A stretch of 64,000 nucleotides of DNA, from NCBI GenBank assembly GCA_016699635.1, contig CP064983.1:806001-870000 (forward strand), read 5' to 3'. Position 1 is the stretch's first letter. Each line of letters starts with the position of its first letter. The DNA is from Bacteroidota bacterium (GTDB lineage Bacteria > Bacteroidota > Bacteroidia > AKYH767-A > OLB10). The notes beneath the pieces were generated by a model that did not search any database, was not told the origin of the DNA, and saw only the letters and a list, made by a program, of their open reading frames with translations. Shown in pieces: positions 29,847 through 39,657 of this stretch. A program made the position numbers and the translations under genes.

Positions 29847-30278
29847 TTAGAAAGGTAAAAATATACGTTTTCCCGGCCTGGCATATTTTTTTCGTTTTGA
29901 CTTTGTTTTATGCTTTTTCTCTTCCTTATGTTGAATTTTAGCCTCTTCTTCTGCTGTAATTTTCCTGAGTGAAATATCCATAAAAATCACATTATTCCCT
30001 TTCAATTTATTAAACCTGATAACTCGTCTTTCATATCCTTGCCTCGATATCCTGAAACTCACATTGCTTATTACCTGAAACATCTTGGTATCAAACCGTC
30101 CACCTTTATCTGAATAAATTATCTTATACATAAGGCTGCCTTCGTAAATTTCTATCTTAACAGAATCGAGTGGCGATATACTCTTCTTCTCTAAAACCTT
30201 ACCTTTTATCTGACAATGCTGCGCATCTGCCAATTGTATTGACAATAAAAACAATAAACAGAAAAATGATTTAATCAT
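29847..30278 (-). CDS. Small secreted carboxypeptidase-regulatory-like protein with basic tail
   Basis: A 143-residue protein. Signal peptide (FFCLLFLLSIQLADA), then a single beta-sandwich domain of the carboxypeptidase-regulatory type (CQIKGKVLEKKSISPLDSVK, SDKGGRFDTKMF, ISRQGYERRVIRF), then a Glu- and Lys-rich helix and a very basic C-terminal end (HKTKSKRKKYARPGKRIFL). I do not recognise a named family. The isolated domain without a TonB plug or barrel is notable. It lies upstream of the short LytS-type kinase on the same strand and might be co-transcribed; a functional link is only a guess. Confidence 0.75.
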   Translation of the reverse strand: MIKSFFCLLFLLSIQLADAQHCQIKGKVLEKKSISPLDSVKIEIYEGSLMYKIIYSDKGGRFDTKMFQVISNVSFRISRQGYERRVIRFNKLKGNNVIFMDISLRKITAEEEAKIQHKEEKKHKTKSKRKKYARPGKRIFLPF

Positions 30279-30411
30279 TATTGTTTGACAAAAGCGACAT
30301 TTATCTTATACGTAAAATACTGAAAATGTTCTGAATAAAACTTAATTGCCGCTAAAATTAATGTTTTCTTATCATTGAGGGCTAAATTGATTTAAATTTC
30401 ACCATTTTGAT

Positions 30412-31272
30412 ATGATTACTTTACAAAATGATATCCTTCAAATCAGCATAAAAAAGCAGGGAGCTGAATTATGCAGTTTGATAAATTTAAAAAATGCTAT
30501 TGAATATTTATGGCAGGCAAAACCTGAATGGGCTAAACATTCACCCGTATTATTTCCAATTGTCGGTCAGCTTAAAGACAATGAATATAAATGGCAGGAC
30601 AAAACGTACAAAATGGAACGCCATGGTTTTGCACGAAATATGCCTTTCAATTTAATTGATAATGATTCTCTCTCTGCAACATTTGAATTAACCGATAATG
30701 AAACTACATATCAACAGTATCCATTCAAATTTTCGCTTCAACTTAAATATGGCTTAAATGGAAATACGTTAACTATCAGCAATAAAATTAAGAACAACAG
30801 TGATTTTATCATGCCTTTTTCTATTGGTGCACATCCTGCTTTTAATATTCCATTAAGCATAGATGAAACCTACAGCGATTATTACTTACAATTCAATAAA
30901 AAAGAAAATAACGGAAATTGGAAACTCGAAAATGGCTTGCTGAAGAATGAAACACCTTTTTTTAATAACACATCAGAGATTCCACTTTCAAAAAGTTTAT
31001 TTGAAAATGATGCATTGGTTTTTAAAAATCTAAAATCAGATTTAATTGAATTAAAAAGTAAGAATAATACTCATGGTTTAAGTGTCACAACAGCAAACTT
31101 TCCTTATCTTGGAATATGGGCAGCAAAAAATGCAGATTTCATTTGCATTGAACCTTGGCTTGGCATAGCTGATAGTGTAAATGCTTCGGGTAATATTTTG
31201 GAAAAAGAAGGAATCATTCTATTAAACCAACAACAATCCTTTTCTTGTGCTTTTTCTATAAATGTTTTCTAA
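30412..31272 (+). CDS. Aldose 1-epimerase family protein (LacX-like)
   Basis: A 286-residue cytoplasmic protein of the galactose-mutarotase-like superfamily. Motifs: KKQGAELCSLIN, EYLWQAKPEWAKHSPVLFPI, MERHGFARNMPF (His), FSIGAHPAFNIP (catalytic-type His) and CIEPWLGIADS (Glu). LacX-like members interconvert alpha and beta anomers of hexoses or hexose phosphates, but the substrate is not known here. It stands alone with no sugar pathway genes beside it. Frame intact. Confidence 0.9.
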   Translation: MITLQNDILQISIKKQGAELCSLINLKNAIEYLWQAKPEWAKHSPVLFPIVGQLKDNEYKWQDKTYKMERHGFARNMPFNLIDNDSLSATFELTDNETTYQQYPFKFSLQLKYGLNGNTLTISNKIKNNSDFIMPFSIGAHPAFNIPLSIDETYSDYYLQFNKKENNGNWKLENGLLKNETPFFNNTSEIPLSKSLFENDALVFKNLKSDLIELKSKNNTHGLSVTTANFPYLGIWAAKNADFICIEPWLGIADSVNASGNILEKEGIILLNQQQSFSCAFSINVF

Positions 31273-31334
31273 AAAAAATTAAGAACTTGTGTTTATCATC
31301 CATCAAATACCTACTGAAGTTTTAATAGGCTTTT

Positions 31335-32066
31335 TCATCTTCCTGTTTTAATACTTGTTCCTATTGATACATAGTAAAGTTTACTTGAATCAACTTTATA
31401 GCTGACAGAAACAGGTTTATCGGGCAGACTGAAACTTTCTGTATTGCTTGTAAGAAAATCGTTGAGATAATATTTAACTCTAATGTACATACCACCCTTG
31501 AAATTTACTTGTGCAAACAATGATGGATTGAATACGTTGACATCATTACTGAACCATTGTGATTTTTTTGACTTATCGCCATCATAAAACAATTTTCGTT
31601 TATAGGCAAACATAATTTCAGGCTCGATTCCTGTTGTCAAAAAATAGGTTTGCATATTGCCTAACTTTAATGCTACAGGAATACCTAATGAATAGGAGCG
31701 TTGTTTGATGGTTAATTTTTCTCCGCCCACTTTCATGGTATTGATAAATCCAACATTTCGCAATGCAAGTCCTGTATAAAATCCAAACACATTCGAAAAA
31801 TTATAATGAAGTTCCTGACTGGTATGAAAAAAACCACTAAAACGGATTTTATTATCAGGGTCAGCAATAGTGTTTATACTACCAAATGGATCATAAACTG
31901 CCTTATCAGATATCTTCAATTCACCTGCAGAAAAAATAAATTCTCCGGAATTCATGGCATACCATGATTTTATTGGAGTTCGTTGAATTAAGGTTGTTGG
32001 ATCTTGTGCTTTAACACTAAAAGCACTCATTATATATATCAGAACAAGCCAAATTAAATGTTTCAT
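31335..32066 (-). CDS. Outer-membrane beta-barrel protein, small porin-like
   Basis: A 243-residue protein with signal peptide (LIWLVLIYIMSAFSVKA) and alternating amphipathic strands typical of an eight- to twelve-strand barrel (LHYNFSNVFGFYTGLALRNV, RSYSLGIPVALKLGN, YIRVKYYLNDFL, LYYVSIGTSIKTGR). It resembles the outer membrane beta-barrel domain family of Bacteroidota. Function is unknown. A TATTTTTG promoter box with a TTG 23 bases further upstream is present, 19 bases before ATG. Frame intact. Confidence 0.8.
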   Translation of the reverse strand: MKHLIWLVLIYIMSAFSVKAQDPTTLIQRTPIKSWYAMNSGEFIFSAGELKISDKAVYDPFGSINTIADPDNKIRFSGFFHTSQELHYNFSNVFGFYTGLALRNVGFINTMKVGGEKLTIKQRSYSLGIPVALKLGNMQTYFLTTGIEPEIMFAYKRKLFYDGDKSKKSQWFSNDVNVFNPSLFAQVNFKGGMYIRVKYYLNDFLTSNTESFSLPDKPVSVSYKVDSSKLYYVSIGTSIKTGR

Positions 32067-32084
32067 CTGTATTTTAATTTATGC

Positions 32085-32118
32085 CAAAAATAGTAATTCC
32101 ATTCGCATTTAGTAACAA
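32085..32118 (-). promoter_or_regulatory. Promoter for the small beta-barrel gene
   Basis: The minus strand has -7 box TATTTTTG at 32092-32085 and a TTG about 23 bases upstream as a possible -33 element. Its distance to ATG 32066 is 18 bases. Confidence 0.5.
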
Positions 32119-32321
32119 TCAAAAACATGGCTTTAAAGACCACATGTGCGGCTATTTACAGCATAATCGCGTAAATAAAAGCACGGACGGAATATGTCGC
32201 TTTATGTTTTTTGATTTTCGCCCTAAAAAATTTGCCATTCACCAAATTACAATTCAATGAGCAACGATGTTATCCTAAATTGCTTGGGTAAAATTTTAAT
32301 TAATAACAAAAATCACTAAAA

Positions 32322-35300
32322 ATGGAAAAACAAATTATCCCGCAAAAATTATTCAGTGCATTAAAAGTGGTATTCGTTTTTATCGCTTTGTTCTTTTTTA
32401 AAGGAGCAATTGCACAAACACAAACATTCACATCATCAGGAACATTTACAGTTCCTGCCGGAGTAACTACTGTTCAGGTTGAAGCCTGGGGAGGTGGTGG
32501 TGCCGGTGGTGGTGTGGCCTCAGGAATATTTCCTCCTACACGTGCCGGTGGTGGTGGTGGTGGTGGCGCTTACGCGAAAAACTCATCTGTAACTGTAATT
32601 CCCGGTAGTACAATAACTGTTACTGTTGGAGCAGGTGGTGCCGGAGTAGGCGGTGCCGATGGAAATAATGGTGGCTCCTCTTCATTTGGTGGCTTAGTAA
32701 CTGTTAGTGGTGGTCTTGGAGGAAAACATGGAAGCACATCTCCTACAAATGGTGCAGGAGGTAATGGTGCCTTTGGAACCAGAAATGGTGGTAATGGTGC
32801 AGCAGCATCGGGTGGCAATTCCGGTGGTGGTGGTGGTGGTGCAGGTACTTCAGGAAACGGTGGTAATGCATCAGGAATGACTGGTGGAACCGGAGGATCC
32901 GGTGGTGGTGGAAATGGTGCTAATGGAAGATCAAGTAATGGTGATGGCGCTGATGCCTCAGCATTGTCAGGTGGTGGTGCAGGTGGTAGAAACAGCAGCA
33001 GCCAATGGGGAAGCCGCACTGGTGGTGATGGATACAGAGGTCAGGTAATTGTTACTTGGGTTTGTCCTGCTTATAATATTACAGCAATTTCTGCTGTTAC
33101 TCCTATATGTCCTTTACCGGGCACTTCTGTTATTAGTTTAACAGGCTCTGTTACAGATTTACCTGTTGGATCTTATACAGTAACTTATAACCGCAGTTTA
33201 CCTGCTGCAGCCGGATTAACAACTACTATGACAGTTACTACTGCCGGTAGTGGAACTTTTACAGCGACAGGATTAACCACAAGTGGTTCACCTGTAATCA
33301 CTGTTACCAATCTAAGTTCAGGTGCTCCGGGTGGAATTTGTTCTTCTGTAATAAGCACAAATAATAGTGTTTCTGTCACAGTTAATGCTGCACCATCTGT
33401 TTCTGCAAGTAATGATGGTGCTGTATGTGCAGGTCAAACAATACAACTACATGCAGTTGCTTCTGGAGTAACATTCCAATGGTCTGGACCTTCCGGATTT
33501 AATAGCTCATTGCAAGACCCATCAATAAGCGGTGCTGCGGCTGCAAATGCAGGCATTTATACTGTAACAGCAACTGATCCTCTTGCAGGATGTTCTGCAA
33601 CTGCAACAACAAATGTTGTGGTTAATGCATTACCTACTGCAACTGCAAGCAGCAACTCACCTGTTTGTGTTGGTTTCACAATTAATCTTTCAACACCATC
33701 CGTATCGGGTGCATCCTATGCATGGACCTACCTGATGGTTTCACAAGCTCAATTCGTAACCCTTCAATTTCAAATGCTCAGATTGTAAATGATGGTAGCT
33801 ATACTGTTGTTGTTACCAGTTCTGCCGGCTGTACCAATACATCAAGTGTAACTGTTGCTGTTAATAATGCTCCTATTGCATCTGCATCGAGCAATGCACC
33901 GGTATGTACTGCAACAACATTAAATCTTAATGCAAGTCCATCAGGTGCAACTTATGCATGGAGTGGCCCTGCAGGATATACAAGTTCTACGCAAAACCCA
34001 ACACGCAGCAATGCAACCTTAGCAATGAATGGAACTTATACTGTTACTGTTACCTTAGGTGGATGTTCTTCAACAGCAACAACAACAGTTGTAGTAAACC
34101 AGGCTCCAACAGGTACTCCTACTGTTTCAAATGCAACAGTATGTGAAGGTTCTGCGGTAACATTAAATGCAAATCAGGGATTACCGGTTTCTTATTCTGC
34201 TTCACCTAACGTAAGCATACCGGATAACAATGTAAGCGGAGTAAATTCAACGATAACAATTCCTGCACAAACTATTGCTTCTGCTACCCAGCTGAAAATT
34301 GGTATTAATCTTACTCATACCTATTCAGGTGATGTTATTGCAAAAGTAACTTCACCAGGAGGAGTAATAACTGTGTTTGACCGTCTTGGTGTACCTGCTT
34401 CAAGTTTTGGAAATGGTCAGAATTTTGGTGGCTATTATGAGTTTGATGTAAGTGCAGGTTCAGTTCTTCCAGAATCAAACTCGGGCCCTACAACGATTCC
34501 TGCCGGAACTTATGCACCTTCAAATACAAATGGTTCAATAAATACAAATTGGAGCGGAATCTCATTCCCAATGAATGCCGGAGGAAACTGGGTACTTAAC
34601 ATGTCTGACAGAGCCAGTGGCGATGTAGGAACAATTGTTTCATGGACAGTTACCATTATGACCTCTTCAGGTATTACTTATACTTGGACATCAACACCTA
34701 ACGGATTCAATTCAACAGATGAAAATCCTTCTGCTACTGTAACAGGAACAACAACATATAATCTTGCTGCAACAGCTAATGGTTGCACCGCAAACACAAC
34801 TGTTGGTGTAAGTGCAACACCGGGACCTTTGGCAATAGCAAGCAGTAATGCGCCTGTCTGTGATGGAAATGATATTAACTTTATTGCAGATAACTTAGCC
34901 GGGGGACAAGGAAGCGGAAATAGCTATCAGTGGTATGATCCAAACAATCTTCCTTTCAGTTCTCAGCAGAACCCTAATATTTTTAGTGCTACTTCTGCAT
35001 ATAACGGAACATATACTGTTGTTGTAACAAATCAATATCTATGTACTGCAACAACAACTGTTCAGGTTGATGTAAATCCGAACCCTGTAATAAATGTTTC
35101 CACACAGATTAACGTAAATTGTTTTGGTGAGAGCAATGGATCAATAACTACCAACACTTCAAATGGTACAGGACCATATTCCTATACTTACGACTTCGTA
35201 AACTTTAATACAACAGGTGAGTTTGATTTACTTCCTGCCGGTTCCTATACAATCTATGTTAGTGATGCCAATGCTTGCCAGAATACAGTTACAGCTACAA

Positions 35301-37402
35301 TAACGGAGCCGGCATTGCTGCAGTTTACCAAAACATATACAGATCAGCAATGTCCATCAACATTTGGTAGCATAACAATGAATGCAACAGGTGGTACAAC
35401 ACCATACATGTATAGTTATGACAACGGCAGTACTTATGTAAACAACAATGCAAATCTCAACTTAACTGCCGGAAGTTATAATGTAATGGTACAAGATGCT
35501 CACATGTGTGCAACAAGCACTCAGCAACAAGATTTAATTCTTGTAAATACACCATCAACTGCTGCATTGTCTGTTTCATCACAAAACGGAACAGAACTTT
35601 GTATAGGTGGTTCAACAACACTATCTGCTGTAGGTGGTTCTTTAGGATCTACTGCTGATTGGAAATGGTATAAAACAAATTGTGGTACAACGCCTGTTGG
35701 TTCAGGAGCCATCAATTACAGTAAATCCATCATCAAGTACATCTTATTATGTACGTGCAGAAGATGTTTGTGGTGCCACACCATGTGCTGATTTATCATT
35801 AGCTATTACAGTTGGTGTTCCTTCTGCAGCAGTTACTGTGCCAATGACAGGGATGCCATTAAATGCTTGTGTTGGAACTACTGCAAACCTTTCGATTAAT
35901 GCTGTTAATAATACTACACAATATGTTTGGGATGCACCTATAGGTAGTTATTTTGATGGCAACCCTTTAAATGTATCACCTTATACAACAAGTTCACCTA
36001 ACGTACAAGTGACTTTCGGATCACCGAATGGTTCATTTTATAATGTAGGTGTTCAGGCAGCAAATGCATGTGGAAGTACCTTAAGAAAAATTCAAAAAGT
36101 AAGAGGTATTGTTTCTGTGCCTGCCACAGTGCTTGGCCCACAAACTGTTTGTGAAAACACAAGTAATGTTGCTTACAACATTGCACCAATTACTGGAGCA
36201 AGCCAATATCAGTGGAGTATTACCGGTGATGCAACGGTTACAGGCAATGGAACCAATGTAAATATTGACTTTGGTCCGACTTGGAATGGCGGAACACTTT
36301 GTGTAGCGGCACAAACATCATGTTATACCAGTGCATCAAAATGTATTAGTCTTAGCAAATCTGCCGGAATACCAAATAATCTTTCAGGTAATTTCACTGC
36401 ATGTCCAAATACAAGTCAGACTTACTCTGTAACACCTTTACAAGGCGCAGCAGTTTATAACTGGACTTTACCAACTGGTGCTTCAGGGTCATCAAACAAC
36501 AACTCAATAAATGTTACCTTTGGAAATGGTTACAATAATATTGGAAATGTTTGTGTAAGTGTTACAAGTATTTGTGGCGTTACATCTGCATTAAAATGCA
36601 AAACTGTGGCTCCCGGAATACCAATGGTGCCTCCTGCAATTACAGGTATTACAAATGGACTGTGTAATCAATCTGTAGCTTACAGTACACCTATACAAAC
36701 AGGTACAAGCTACAACTGGACAGCACCTGCAGGCGCTAATGTATTCGGACAAGGAAACAACTCTGTTAACATTCAGTTTTCTACTATGACAACGGGACAG
36801 GTTTGTGTTGTTGCAAGTAACACATGCGGCACAAGTGCCTCCACGTTGTGTAGCTGTAAAAGGAGCCTCCAAATCCTCCAACTGACATAATAGCTTTACC
36901 TTCAAGCTGGTGCGCAAATACACAAGGTATTGAATTGACAGCTAATATCAGCAATACAACCGGTTCTTATACACTTGACTGGGGCTATCCTTCTGCACCT
37001 GTTGCAACTTATGTTGCCGGTGGGGGTAATTCAAACAGTCTTACGCTTGACTGGGGTACAGGCAATGGTGTAATTGCAATAACAGCAAGTAATGCATGTT
37101 GTTCTGCAACTAAAACTTATAATGCAACAACCAATTGTCGCGAATCGGAAGAGTTGACTGCAGCTAACTTCAATATGTATCCAAATCCTGCATCAGATGT
37201 AGTAAACATTGAATTCTGGTCTGATAAAGATGGCATGCAAAAAGATCTTAAAGTTCTTGATTTGAGCGGACGAACTGTTATGGTGCAAAAAATTCAAACC
37301 ATTTCCGGTCGTCAGTCAGTTCAGATTAGCCTTGCTCAATTTGCTAAAGGAGTGTATATGATTGAGCTAAATTATCAAAGAAATAAGCTGGTTATAGAGT
37401 AA
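32322..37402 (+). CDS. Large Gly-rich/Ig-like T9SS cargo protein (adhesin candidate), frameshifted in this sequence
   Basis: About 1,694 residues after correction. Signal peptide (FVFIALFFFKGAIA), then a glycine-rich domain (VQVEAWGGGGAGGG to GGDGYRGQVIVTWVC), a run of Ig-like repeats each with a Trp/Gly-Pro core (FQWSGPSGFNSS, YAWSGPAGYTSST, YQWYDPNNLPFSS), a proprotein-convertase P-like segment (IGINLTHTYSGDVIAKVTSP), SprB-like repeats (SITTNTSNGTGPYSYTYDF), PKD-like segments and a T9SS sorting domain (NMYPNPASDVVNIEF, AKGVYMIELNYQ). Four single-base deletions are inferred near 33727, 35710, 36852 and 36867; all four together return the length to a multiple of three. It is likely a long surface filament or adhesin; no catalytic motif was seen. 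A terminator follows. Confidence 0.85.
32494..33035 (+). repeat. GGT/GGN-rich low-complexity stretch encoding the Gly-rich domain
   Basis: Dense runs of GGTGGT-type codons (for example around 32494-32512, 32550-32570 and 32824-32842) encode poly-Gly with Ala, Ser and Asn. It is a simple codon repeat rather than a tandem array of fixed period, and may be prone to slippage. Confidence 0.8.
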
Positions 37403-37430
37403 ACCGGCAGCGCTGAAACCAAAATAAGCG

Positions 37431-37458
37431 AGGGCAGCCCATAAGGCTGCCCTTTTTT
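37431..37458 (+). terminator. Rho-independent terminator after the large adhesin gene
   Basis: AGGGCAGCC (37431-37439) and GGCTGCCCT (37445-37453) pair perfectly around a five-base loop and are followed by six T. Confidence 0.9.
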
Positions 37459-37588
37459 CTTTTTTGCCCATTTCATCATATTTGTAAAAAGTTTCTACTT
37501 TTGATGCTGTCTTTTGAAATGACCTATTGTAGCGGTTATGTTATAATTGATTCATTTTCACGAAAAGACTTGTAAAAAACAACAGTAT

Positions 37589-38074
37589 ATGAACAAAAAA
37601 GAAATTGAAGAATTAATTCGCTTTGTAGCCAAAGCCGGAGTGAGTGAAGTGCACCTTGAACAAAAGGATTTTAAAATAACCATTAAAAACCCAACCAAAG
37701 AGCAAATTGTACATGTAGCACCAGCAGTTCAGCCAGTCATGCAAATGCCGGCACCTGCTCAACCCCAACAAGTAATTGCTGCTCCTGCAGTTGCAGCCGC
37801 TCCTGCCGCAAAAACTGCAGGTGATGATTCAAAATACAAAACCATCAAGTCGCCAATGATTGGCACCTTTTACAGAACTCCATCGCCCGACAAACCAAAT
37901 TTTGTAAATGTTGGTGACGAAGTAAAAGAAGGTCAGGTAATCTGTATTATTGAAGCAATGAAGCTGTTTAATGAAATTGAAAGTGACATTAAAGGTAAAA
38001 TTGTAAAAGTTTTGGTAGAACATTCCACTCCTGTAGAATACGACCAACCGTTGTTTTTAATTGATCCATCCTGA
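37589..38074 (+). CDS. accB: Biotin carboxyl carrier protein of acetyl-CoA carboxylase
   Basis: A 161-residue carrier. N-terminal helix region (MNKKEIEELIRFVAKAG, VSEVHLEQKDFKITIK), an Ala/Pro/Gln linker (APAQPQQVIAAPAVAAAPAA), and a C-terminal biotinyl domain (IKSPMIGTFYRTPSPD, VCIIEAMKLFNEIE-like segment with the biotinylated Lys in EAMKL). ATG 37589 is preferred over an upstream start that adds 14 atypical residues. It is the first gene of an accB-accC unit, 74 bases before accC. No carboxyltransferase gene is adjacent. Confidence 0.95.
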   Translation: MNKKEIEELIRFVAKAGVSEVHLEQKDFKITIKNPTKEQIVHVAPAVQPVMQMPAPAQPQQVIAAPAVAAAPAAKTAGDDSKYKTIKSPMIGTFYRTPSPDKPNFVNVGDEVKEGQVICIIEAMKLFNEIESDIKGKIVKVLVEHSTPVEYDQPLFLIDPS

Positions 38075-38148
38075 TTCATTCAACAATATTTTTCTTAGAA
38101 TTATAAGCTCCTTGGCGCTTTTTTAATTTCATCATTACCAAACTAATT

Positions 38149-39486
38149 ATGTTTAAAAAAATATTAATTGCAAACAGAGGTGAAATTGCTTTACGCATCA
38201 TCCGCACCTGTAAAGAAATGGATATTAGAACGGTGGCAGTCTATTCTACTGCCGATCGCGAAAGTCTGCATGTTCGCTTTGCTGATGAAGCCGTTTGTAT
38301 AGGTCCTCCACCCAGCAAAGATTCTTATCTTAATATCCCCAATATTATTGCAGCAGCAGAAATCACCAATTCTGATGCTATCCATCCCGGATATGGATTT
38401 TTATCAGAGAATTCAAAGTTCAGCGCTATTTGTGCCAAGAATAAAATAAAATTCATTGGAGCCACGCCTGAACAGATTGATGGCATGGGCGATAAAAGCA
38501 ATGCAAAAGACACTATGAAAAAGGCCGGTGTACCAACTATTCCCGGCTCTGAAGGATTACTTACCAGTGTTGAAGAAGGTTTAAAAATTGCTGCTGAAAT
38601 AAAGTATCCTGTCATCCTGAAAGCAACTGCCGGTGGTGGTGGAAGAGGAATGCGCATAGTGTGGAAAGACGAAGAGTTTGCAGCGGCATGGGACAGTGCA
38701 CGTCAGGAAGCAGGCGCTGCCTTTGGAAACGATGGTATGTATCTCGAAAAATATATTGAAGAACCACGACATATAGAAATACAGATTGCAGGTGATCAAT
38801 ATGGAAAAGCATGTCACCTCTCCGAACGTGATTGCTCGGTACAAAGACGACATCAGAAACTTGTTGAAGAAACACCCTCGCCTTTCATGACAAAAGAATT
38901 GCGCGAAAAAATGGGTGAAGCAGCAATTAAAGCTGCCTTAGCTGTAAAATACGAAGGTGTTGGTACAGTTGAATTTCTTGTGGATAAGCACCGAAATTTC
39001 TATTTCATGGAAATGAATACCCGAATTCAGGTTGAACACCCTGTAACGGAAGAAGTAATCAACTACGACCTTATTAAAGAGCAAATAAAAATTGCATCAG
39101 GCGAACCTATATCAGGTAAAAACTACTACCCTACCATGCATGCCATTGAATGTCGTATCAATGCAGAAGATCCATACAACAACTTCAGACCATCACCGGG
39201 CAGAATTACCAATCTGCACGTTCCGGGCGGACACGGTGTGCGTGTTGACTCGCATGTTTATGCAGGCTATACTATTCCTTCAAACTACGACAGTATGATT
39301 GCCAAACTCATCACTATTGCACAAACCAGAGAAGAAGCAATAAATACTATGGAGCGTGCATTAAGTGAATATGTGATTGAAGGTGTAAAAACTACCATCC
39401 CTTTTCACATTCAGTTGATGAAAAACGAAGACTTCCGAAAAGGCAATTACACAACTAAATTTCTGGAATCGTTTAAACTGCTTTAA
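38149..39486 (+). CDS. accC: Acetyl-CoA carboxylase biotin carboxylase subunit
   Basis: A 445-residue ATP-grasp enzyme, normal length, that carboxylates biotin on the carrier using bicarbonate and ATP. Motifs: KILIANRGEIALRIIRTCKE, HPGYGFLSEN, KATAGGGGRGMR (Gly-rich ATP loop), EKYIEEPRHIEIQ, ERDCSVQRRHQKLVEE, FYFMEMNTRIQVEHPVTE (Glu/Asn/Arg catalytic region) and HAIECRINAEDP. It follows accB in the same direction, so the two probably form an operon. It can supply carboxybiotin to AccAD or to PccB-type partners. Intact frame. Confidence 0.97.
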   Translation: MFKKILIANRGEIALRIIRTCKEMDIRTVAVYSTADRESLHVRFADEAVCIGPPPSKDSYLNIPNIIAAAEITNSDAIHPGYGFLSENSKFSAICAKNKIKFIGATPEQIDGMGDKSNAKDTMKKAGVPTIPGSEGLLTSVEEGLKIAAEIKYPVILKATAGGGGRGMRIVWKDEEFAAAWDSARQEAGAAFGNDGMYLEKYIEEPRHIEIQIAGDQYGKACHLSERDCSVQRRHQKLVEETPSPFMTKELREKMGEAAIKAALAVKYEGVGTVEFLVDKHRNFYFMEMNTRIQVEHPVTEEVINYDLIKEQIKIASGEPISGKNYYPTMHAIECRINAEDPYNNFRPSPGRITNLHVPGGHGVRVDSHVYAGYTIPSNYDSMIAKLITIAQTREEAINTMERALSEYVIEGVKTTIPFHIQLMKNEDFRKGNYTTKFLESFKLL

Positions 39487-39657
39487 ATCTTACTTTCTTT
39501 TAACATTTGTTTGTTTGCCTCTTCATGCAATATTCGCAAATGCATGGCATTTGGCCTGCTCATTTTTACTATTTTTAGGCTGTAAAATGTTTATTAAAAT
39601 TTAAGGTCAGACATAACCTGAAACCACACTTTAGCGTTATGTATTGAACAAAGGGAC

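Noticed and set aside
32570..33019. A 149-residue Pro/Leu-rich reading frame on the minus strand
   Set aside because: It is the antisense shadow of the GGT/GGN-coded glycine-rich domain; Pro-rich composition is forced by the complementary codons.
32494..33035. Possible tandem or CRISPR-like repeat
   Set aside because: Repeats are codon-level GGT runs with no fixed repeat and spacer lengths; they lie within a coding frame.
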